Source of the DNA: Cyclobacteriaceae bacterium
Lineage (GTDB): Bacteria > Bacteroidota > Bacteroidia > Cytophagales > Cyclobacteriaceae
Reading direction: 5' to 3'
Assembly: GCA_025455015.1 (NCBI GenBank)
Contig: JALONI010000023.1
Span: 1 to 39,302, forward strand
Length of the DNA: 39,302 nucleotides
Shown: in pieces, positions 34,614 to 39,302 of the stretch
How the letters are laid out: every line of letters begins with the position of its first letter
Position numbering within the stretch: position 1 is the first letter of the stretch
Notes under the pieces: generated by a model
What the model was told of the DNA's origin: nothing
Seen by the model: the letters and a program-made list of their open reading frames with translations, nothing else
Database searches by the model: none
Made by a program: the position numbers and the translations under genes

Positions 34614-35777
34614 ATGAGCAACAAGGTTCAGATATTTGACACCACCCTGCGCGATGGCGAACAAGTGCCGGGCTGCCAGTTGAAGACGGAAGACAAAGTG
34701 ATTATTGCACGCGAGCTGGAGGCATTGGGCGTAGATGTAATCGAGGCGGGGTTCCCCATCTCAAGCCCCGGTGATTTTTTGTCGGTCGTAGAAATATCCA
34801 AGGCAGTGAAGGAACCGGTGGTTTGCGGATTGACACGCGCCAAAAAAGAAGACATTGACGTAGCGGCCGAGGCCTTGCACCACGCCAAACGCGGGCGCAT
34901 ACACACGGGCATAGGCGCTTCGGATGTTCACATCAAACACAAATTCAGAAGCTCGCGCGAACAAGTACTGGAGCAGGGCGTATGGGCGGTGAAGTATGCC
35001 AAAGCCAAAGGCTATGAGGTGGAGTTTTATGCCGAAGATGCAGGCCGCGCAGACCTGACCTTTCTGGCGCAACTGACCGAAGCCGTCATTGCGGCCGGGG
35101 CCGATGTGGTCAACATTCCGGATACTACCGGTTACTGCCTGCCGCACTTGTATGGCAAGCGCATCCAATACCTGATGGAAAATGTCAAAAACATCGATCG
35201 GGCTATTTTGTCGGTGCACTGCCACAACGACTTGGGCCTGGCCACGGCCAACACGGTTGCAGGGTTGATCCACGGGGCGCGGCAAGCCGAGGTGACCATC
35301 AACGGCATTGGCGAACGGGCCGGCAATACCTCATTGGAAGAAGTGGCCATGATTTTGAAAACCCACCAAGACCTGGGGCTGTATACCGATATCAAGTCCG
35401 AGCGTCTGTACGAAGTGAGTTTGCTGGTGCGCGATCTGATGCACATGCCCGTGCAACCCAACAAGGCCATCGTGGGCAAAAATGCGTTTGCACACTCGTC
35501 CGGAATTCATCAAGACGGATTCTTGAAGCATGCCGAAAACTACGAAATCATCAACCCGGCCGATGTGGGGGTTTCCGCTTCGTCCATTGTGCTCACGGCC
35601 CGCAGCGGACGGGCGGCTTTGCGCCACCGCCTGTCGTTGCTCGGCTTTCAGGTATCGGGTGAAGAGCTGAATACGGTGTACGAGAATTTTCTGCTGTTGG
35701 CGGACGAGAAAGGGAATGTGGAAGATGATGATCTCATTGTACTGATGGCCAACCAACCCGTGTTGGTGAGGCCATGA
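34614..35777 (+). CDS. leuA: 2-isopropylmalate synthase, short form without allosteric domain
   Basis: A 387-residue enzyme joining acetyl-CoA and 2-oxoisovalerate in the first committed step of leucine synthesis. The TIM-barrel has [13 protein letters not shown] (metal/substrate site), [18 protein letters not shown] (metal His-x-His) and [17 protein letters not shown]. After linker subdomains containing [12 protein letters not shown] the protein ends at about residue 387, where long LeuA proteins (about 510) continue with the leucine-binding regulatory domain. The operon context favours leuA over the related citramalate synthase, though that cannot be excluded. The stop lies 3 bp from the stop of the convergent ATPase gene, and no terminator was seen. 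Confidence 0.9.
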   Translation: MSNKVQIFDTTLRDGEQVPGCQLKTEDKVIIARELEALGVDVIEAGFPISSPGDFLSVVEISKAVKEPVVCGLTRAKKEDIDVAAEALHHAKRGRIHTGIGASDVHIKHKFRSSREQVLEQGVWAVKYAKAKGYEVEFYAEDAGRADLTFLAQLTEAVIAAGADVVNIPDTTGYCLPHLYGKRIQYLMENVKNIDRAILSVHCHNDLGLATANTVAGLIHGARQAEVTINGIGERAGNTSLEEVAMILKTHQDLGLYTDIKSERLYEVSLLVRDLMHMPVQPNKAIVGKNAFAHSSGIHQDGFLKHAENYEIINPADVGVSASSIVLTARSGRAALRHRLSLLGFQVSGEELNTVYENFLLLADEKGNVEDDDLIVLMANQPVLVRP

Positions 35778-35780
35778 ACC

Positions 35781-37064
35781 CTATATGATCGTTTCGATGG
35801 CGTAGAGGGGTATGTTGGTCAGCCAGTCCTGCTCGCGGTACGGACTCATCGATGTGCGCAGTGCGCAACTGACATGAAACCGTTCGTGAAAGACCTTTAA
35901 ACTTTTTGACTTTAAGTTCTCTTCTGCTTTTACCTCCAACGGAACGATCTGATCATTTGATTGGAATACGAAATCTACTTCGGCTGTGTGGTTACTCGAC
36001 CAGTAGTATAGCTTAGTTTTGTGGCAAAGCTGTTGGCATACAAACTGCTCAGTCAGCGCGCCTTTAAACTCCAGCAATAGTTTGTTTTTTTCCAGAAGGA
36101 TTCGCGCGTCAACATTTCCCATGGCATTCAATAGTCCGATGTCCACGAAAAACAATTTAAAGGCATCAAGATCGGCATAGGCCGTCATGGGCAGCGTGGG
36201 TTTTTCAACGCGATTGACCTTTACCACCAGCCCGGCATCCACCAGCCACTGGATGGCCGCTTCAAATTCCTTGGCACGTGCCCCCTTTTTTAGTTGTCCA
36301 TAAATGAATTTCCGATTTTCCTTGGCCAACTGACCCAGCAAGTGATTCCATACCAACCTGATTTTGGGTAGTAGATTACCTGGCACATGTTTGCCAAAGT
36401 CGTTTTCATAGCCTCTCATAATTTGCGCTTGCCGTTGGCGGCAGAGGGCCAGGTCTTTTTGGTGCAGATACGTAGCCACCACTTCCGGCATGCCGCCAAC
36501 AAAGTAATAGGTGCGTAAAAGCTCGGTCAATCGCTCGTGAAAAAGAGAGATCACGGGCCAATTCCGCTGGCGCAGTTCCGCGACCAGCCTTTCTTCTCCC
36601 ACACTGGAAAGAAATTCGAGGAAGGAGAGGGGCTTCATCTCCAGCAAATCCACTTTGCCCACCGGAAAAGAGCTTCCGTTTTGTAGCGCAATACCCAACA
36701 GCGAGCCCGCTGCGATGACATGGTATTCGGGGGCTTGTTCAAAAAAATACTTTAAGGCTGTGAGTCCCCCATCGGCTTCCTGGATCTCGTCAAGGATCAG
36801 GAGGGTATTGGAAGGCAGGATCTTTTGATTGGTTTCTATTTCAAGTGCCGCAAGGATACGATTGACATTGAAATCGGCCTTGAACAGACTTTTGAGGGGT
36901 GAGGCACTTTCGAAGTTGACATAGGCGGTATGGGTATAGCTTCGCTTGCCAAATTCCTTCATCAACCAGGTTTTGCCCACTTGCCTGGCGCCCTGCAAGA
37001 TCAAAGGCTTTCGCCCGGGCGTTGCCTTCCAGGCCAACAGTGAATCCATGAGAAAGCGCTCCAT
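35781..37064 (-). CDS. AAA ATPase with DUF4143 nuclease-like C-terminus
   Basis: A 427-residue protein with Walker A GARQVGKT (residues 25-32), Walker B LLILDEIQ (88-95), the sensor-like AAGSLLG, a winged-helix-like middle with GGMPEVV and a DUF4143 C-terminal part (ALTEQFVCQQL; YYWSSNHTAEVDFVFQ; VPLEVKAEENLKSKSLKVF), whose E-x-D-F and E-V-K residues resemble the active site of restriction-endonuclease-like folds. Such ATPases are very common, patchily distributed, and of unknown role. It is a single gene with a palindrome just upstream, and may well have been acquired by transfer. Confidence 0.88.
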   Translation of the reverse strand: MERFLMDSLLAWKATPGRKPLILQGARQVGKTWLMKEFGKRSYTHTAYVNFESASPLKSLFKADFNVNRILAALEIETNQKILPSNTLLILDEIQEADGGLTALKYFFEQAPEYHVIAAGSLLGIALQNGSSFPVGKVDLLEMKPLSFLEFLSSVGEERLVAELRQRNWPVISLFHERLTELLRTYYFVGGMPEVVATYLHQKDLALCRQRQAQIMRGYENDFGKHVPGNLLPKIRLVWNHLLGQLAKENRKFIYGQLKKGARAKEFEAAIQWLVDAGLVVKVNRVEKPTLPMTAYADLDAFKLFFVDIGLLNAMGNVDARILLEKNKLLLEFKGALTEQFVCQQLCHKTKLYYWSSNHTAEVDFVFQSNDQIVPLEVKAEENLKSKSLKVFHERFHVSCALRTSMSPYREQDWLTNIPLYAIETII

Positions 37065-37377
37065 ATCTACTTTTTTTCGTCCACAAAAGTGTAAATTTAT
37101 ACACTTTTATATACGAAAAAATGTAATAATCGCCAGAAACGCCCAAACGACCGTTCTTTAACCTTTTGGCACGGCTGAAGAAAAAGGAACCGCCATGTGC
37201 TTTAGTAACGGTCAAAAAAGCGTGGTGTCGTTGAGCCGGGGCACGTTCTGGCGGCAGTTACTTCTTATTCATGTTGGACTCTTGGTGCCCATTCGTGGGT
37301 CTTTGTGAAACGCTGCGGAACAGCGATTACGTCACGAACACAAACAAGCAACGAGATAAGGCGTCTGCCACGGTTGA
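37065..37377. other. Intergenic region upstream of the DUF4143 ATPase
   Basis: The first 70 bp (next to the ATPase start) are AT-rich and contain the inverted repeat at 37085-37108. From about 37130 to 37377 no gene, RNA or terminator could be supported; a minus-strand open frame running from the ATPase gene to 37215 is a shadow. Confidence 0.5.
37085..37108. promoter_or_regulatory. Perfect 9-bp inverted repeat, possible operator
   Basis: AAAAGTGTA and TACACTTTT are separated by AATTTA, 21 bp upstream of the ATPase start codon. On the minus strand its edge reads CACTTTTG, one base from the TAnnTTTG box, so a bound protein would cover the promoter. No T tract or other terminator sign. Operator function is inference. 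Confidence 0.5.
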
Positions 37378-38886
37378 CTATTTCTTATCTACCTTCAACC
37401 GCTCCTCGCGGTTGGCTACCTCCCAGGCTGTGTAGAAGGCCGCCCGTGCGCGCTTGGCCAGAATCTCAAAATCAATTTTGGACACTTCATCCGTCACCTT
37501 GTGGTAGTCCTCATGGATGCCGTCAAAATAGAACACGATGGGAATGCCCAGCTTGGCGAAGTTCCAGTGGTCGGAGCGCTTGTATAAGTTTGTGGGGTGG
37601 TTTTCGTCATTGTAGGTGTAATCAAAGGCCAGTTGGGTGTAGGTGGCATTGTTGCGCTCGTTGATTTCGTGCAGCTCGCTCGAAAGTTTGTCGGCACCGA
37701 TCACATACACGTAGTCGGATTTGCCGGCATGCTCGGGGTCGTTGCGGCCAATCATGTCAATGTTGATATCCACCACCGTTTTTTCAATCGGGAAGATTGG
37801 GTTGGCCGCATAGTATTCCGAGCCCAGCAGCCCTATTTCTTCGGCCGTTACGGTCATAAACAAGATGCTTCTGCGCGGCCCTTTGCCGTCTTTTTTGGCG
37901 CGGGCAAATTCGCTGGCCATCTCCATCACGGCTACCGTGCCCGAGCCATCATCGTCAGCGCCATTATTGATCACATCGCCCGTGGTGCCGGGGTTTTTGC
38001 CAACGTGGTCATAATGCGAGGTGATGACGACTACTTCGTCTTTTTTGTCGGTGCCCTCCAAATAGCCCAGTACGTTTTCGGAAGCGACCACCCGCGTATT
38101 CACTTTTGTGCTGTAGGCTACGCTGCCGGGCTTTAGTTTTTTCAGCGGCAGTTTGGCCGCCTCGCCATTCATGGCTTTGGTTAGTTTTTCCATCGACTGG
38201 CCCATGATCTTTTCGGCCACCGTCCGGTCGAGAATAAACATGCCCTTGTTGGGATTATTCGGATCGGGACGTTTCAAGCCCAGGTTGCCCTGGCTCAAAA
38301 ACCCCTGCAGTTGGTCCACTAGTTTGCGGAAGTCGTCCGTAGGCTGGTTGGAGGTGAGAAACACCATGCTGGCGCCCTTGTTGCGCAGCAGGTCGGCCGT
38401 GGTGCGCCACGTGCGCATGGACATCAGCGACTCCATCATTACCAAGGCCGCTTTGCCGGTCAGGTCTACCTGCGCCAGCTCTGCTTCCGAAGCTTTGCCC
38501 ACAAAAACAACTGCGCTTTTTTGTTCCCCGCGGCTGTCGGCCGAGCCGAGGTAGAGCACGTCTGTAAAGTTGTTGACGCGCACACCGCCCGCGGTCACAT
38601 AAATCTCGGCCGGGGTGGTGGCGTACAGTTCTACGGGCTGGTAGTAGCTGCCGTTAACGGGGCCTTTGAGGCCGAGGCTTTCGAAGTGATGGCGGATGAA
38701 GGCAGCGGCCATCTTTTGGCCGCGCGAGCCCGTGGCCCGCCCCTCCATGGCATCGGAGGCGAGGATGGAGAGGTTTTCTTTCAGGTCTGCGGGCGTGATG
38801 CCCTCGGCATAGGTTTTTACGTCTTGTGCGAGGGTGGTGCCGAGGGCCACCAGCAGGGTGAGGCTGAGCGGTTTCAATGATTTCAT
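37378..38886 (-). CDS. Secreted M28-family zinc aminopeptidase
   Basis: A 502-residue protein with a signal peptide (MKSLKPLSLTLLVALGTTLAQ) and a PA-like inserted domain (about 95-250; LTGKAALVMMESLM) in front of the catalytic M28 core. The core has the two-zinc site: His291 and Asp293 in SHYDHVG, Asp311 in NGADDDGSG, catalytic Glu349/Glu350 in TAEEIGLLGS, Asp377 in DMIGR, and a C-terminal His in HEDYHK. It should remove N-terminal residues from peptides in the periplasm or outside the cell. The gene is alone, and no clear promoter was found (TATATTTA, one base off, about 80 bp upstream). Confidence 0.93.
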   Translation of the reverse strand: MKSLKPLSLTLLVALGTTLAQDVKTYAEGITPADLKENLSILASDAMEGRATGSRGQKMAAAFIRHHFESLGLKGPVNGSYYQPVELYATTPAEIYVTAGGVRVNNFTDVLYLGSADSRGEQKSAVVFVGKASEAELAQVDLTGKAALVMMESLMSMRTWRTTADLLRNKGASMVFLTSNQPTDDFRKLVDQLQGFLSQGNLGLKRPDPNNPNKGMFILDRTVAEKIMGQSMEKLTKAMNGEAAKLPLKKLKPGSVAYSTKVNTRVVASENVLGYLEGTDKKDEVVVITSHYDHVGKNPGTTGDVINNGADDDGSGTVAVMEMASEFARAKKDGKGPRRSILFMTVTAEEIGLLGSEYYAANPIFPIEKTVVDINIDMIGRNDPEHAGKSDYVYVIGADKLSSELHEINERNNATYTQLAFDYTYNDENHPTNLYKRSDHWNFAKLGIPIVFYFDGIHEDYHKVTDEVSKIDFEILAKRARAAFYTAWEVANREERLKVDKK

Positions 38887-39302
38887 GGGTGAATAAAATG
38901 GTTGGGTGTGGTTTAGTGCCGCACCGGATGGCGGCCGCGGTTGGGAGTATGGCGATGTGCCGTAAATATACGAGTGCCAGGATAATACCGCGCAGGCCTT
39001 TTACACGACCGGGGCATGTGGTTTTGGTGCGTGGGCCGGCCGAGCAGGGGGTTCAAAAGCCGGGTGGGCAAAGGGATACCAGACCGTGGATAGACGCAAG
39101 CCTGCACGGGGGGCGGGAATCACAACGGGCAGACCGCCAGGCACCTGCATTTTCTTTTATGAAAGAGGGGTTTCGTATATCTTTGAGTTGCCAGCAATGG
39201 CGTGCCTCCGTGGACAGTGACGTTTGAATTTATAAGTTTGCCGACAGGTAAGAAATAGAACACCGGAACAGTTTTTATCAAGCAGGACGACTCCTCTACA
39301 AC
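38887..39302. other. Window-edge non-coding stretch with repeat copy
   Basis: No supportable gene; a plus-strand open frame (38877-39227) lacks any recognisable domain and overlaps the M28 gene start. The second copy of the 22-bp end repeat lies at 39169-39190. A TAAGTTTG box at 39233-39240 points out of the window, without a -33 partner at the right distance; a gene may begin beyond the edge. Confidence 0.45.
39169..39190 (+). repeat. 22-bp repeat, inverted with respect to bases 2-23
   Basis: All 22 bases match the reverse complement of 2-23. The sequence contains TATCTTTG, a TAnnTTTG box. To the right the match ends within two bases, because the other copy reaches the window edge; to the left the flanks differ. 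Confidence 0.85.

Noticed and set aside
36841-37215. Minus-strand open frame of 124 codons upstream of the ATPase
   Set aside because: It lies mostly within the ATPase coding region in another frame and has no recognisable domain.
2-39190. The 22-bp inverted repeats as the ends of a 39-kb transposon
   Set aside because: No transposase or integrase lies between them, the genes are ordinary chromosomal ones (der, era, leu, tRNA), and no target duplication can be seen because the left copy is cut by the window edge.
38877-39227. Plus-strand open frame of 116 codons next to the window edge
   Set aside because: No domain, unusual residue content, overlaps the M28 gene start on the other strand, and contains the 22-bp repeat.

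Overview
The window looks like a piece of a Bacteroidota chromosome, most likely from the order Cytophagales. The evidence is a SusC/Oar-type TonB receptor with a carboxypeptidase-regulatory N-terminus, many small secreted lipoproteins, DUF4097 and DUF4397 proteins, and promoters of the Bacteroidota type (TTTG, about 19-20 bp, TAnnTTTG), seen most clearly in front of both tRNA genes. There is no rRNA, transposase, phage gene or CRISPR. The genus cannot be fixed from sequence alone. The window carries about 29 protein genes and two tRNAs.

Layout. 1-5.9 kb, mostly minus strand: an AsmA-like envelope protein, a tandem array of small palindromes, tRNA-Val(UAC) with its own promoter and terminator, a tiny Ala/Lys-rich lipoprotein, a visibly broken der (EngA) gene, era, and a doubtful small secreted protein. 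An initiator tRNA-Met follows on the plus strand. 6-13.6 kb, minus strand: a CNNM/CBS CorC-like protein downstream of a tripartite RND efflux operon (small His/Asp-rich protein, adaptor, permease, outer-membrane factor). 13.7-16.8 kb, minus: a clan AA aspartic protease and a large M14 peptidase. 17-22.7 kb, plus: a TonB-dependent receptor with a DUF4397 lipoprotein, then a MltF-like lytic transglycosylase. 22.7-25.7 kb, minus: an ECF sigma factor, an anti-sigma-like protein with HEAT repeats and two DUF4097 proteins, apparently one operon. 25.8-28 kb, minus: a 2-oxoglutarate/Fe(II) oxygenase and a chromate transporter, 4 nt apart. 28-31.2 kb: a Tat-exported Fe/Mn superoxide dismutase, a glycosidase-like lipoprotein (minus), a NagD-type HAD phosphatase and an OsmC peroxiredoxin. 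31.2-35.8 kb, plus: the leucine operon leuC-leuD-leuB-leuA. 35.8-39.3 kb, minus: a DUF4143 ATPase and an M28 peptidase.

The most notable finding is the leader of the leucine operon. A Bacteroidota-type promoter is followed by an 18-codon reading frame with seven leucine codons. Its stop codon touches a 14-bp terminator hairpin, and leuC begins 30 bp after the hairpin's T tract. This is the layout of ribosome-mediated attenuation. The leuA gene of the same operon lacks the C-terminal allosteric domain, so transcriptional control by leucine would make sense.

Other points to check: der has lost about 77 codons and the reading frame inside its second GTPase domain, which suggests an assembly error or a second copy. 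A 22-bp sequence containing a -7-like box occurs at both ends of the window in opposite orientation, as expected if the contig was cut at a dispersed repeat. The ECF/HEAT/DUF4097 operon, the His/Asp-rich protein of the efflux operon, and the palindrome upstream of the DUF4143 ATPase are further candidates for new biology.
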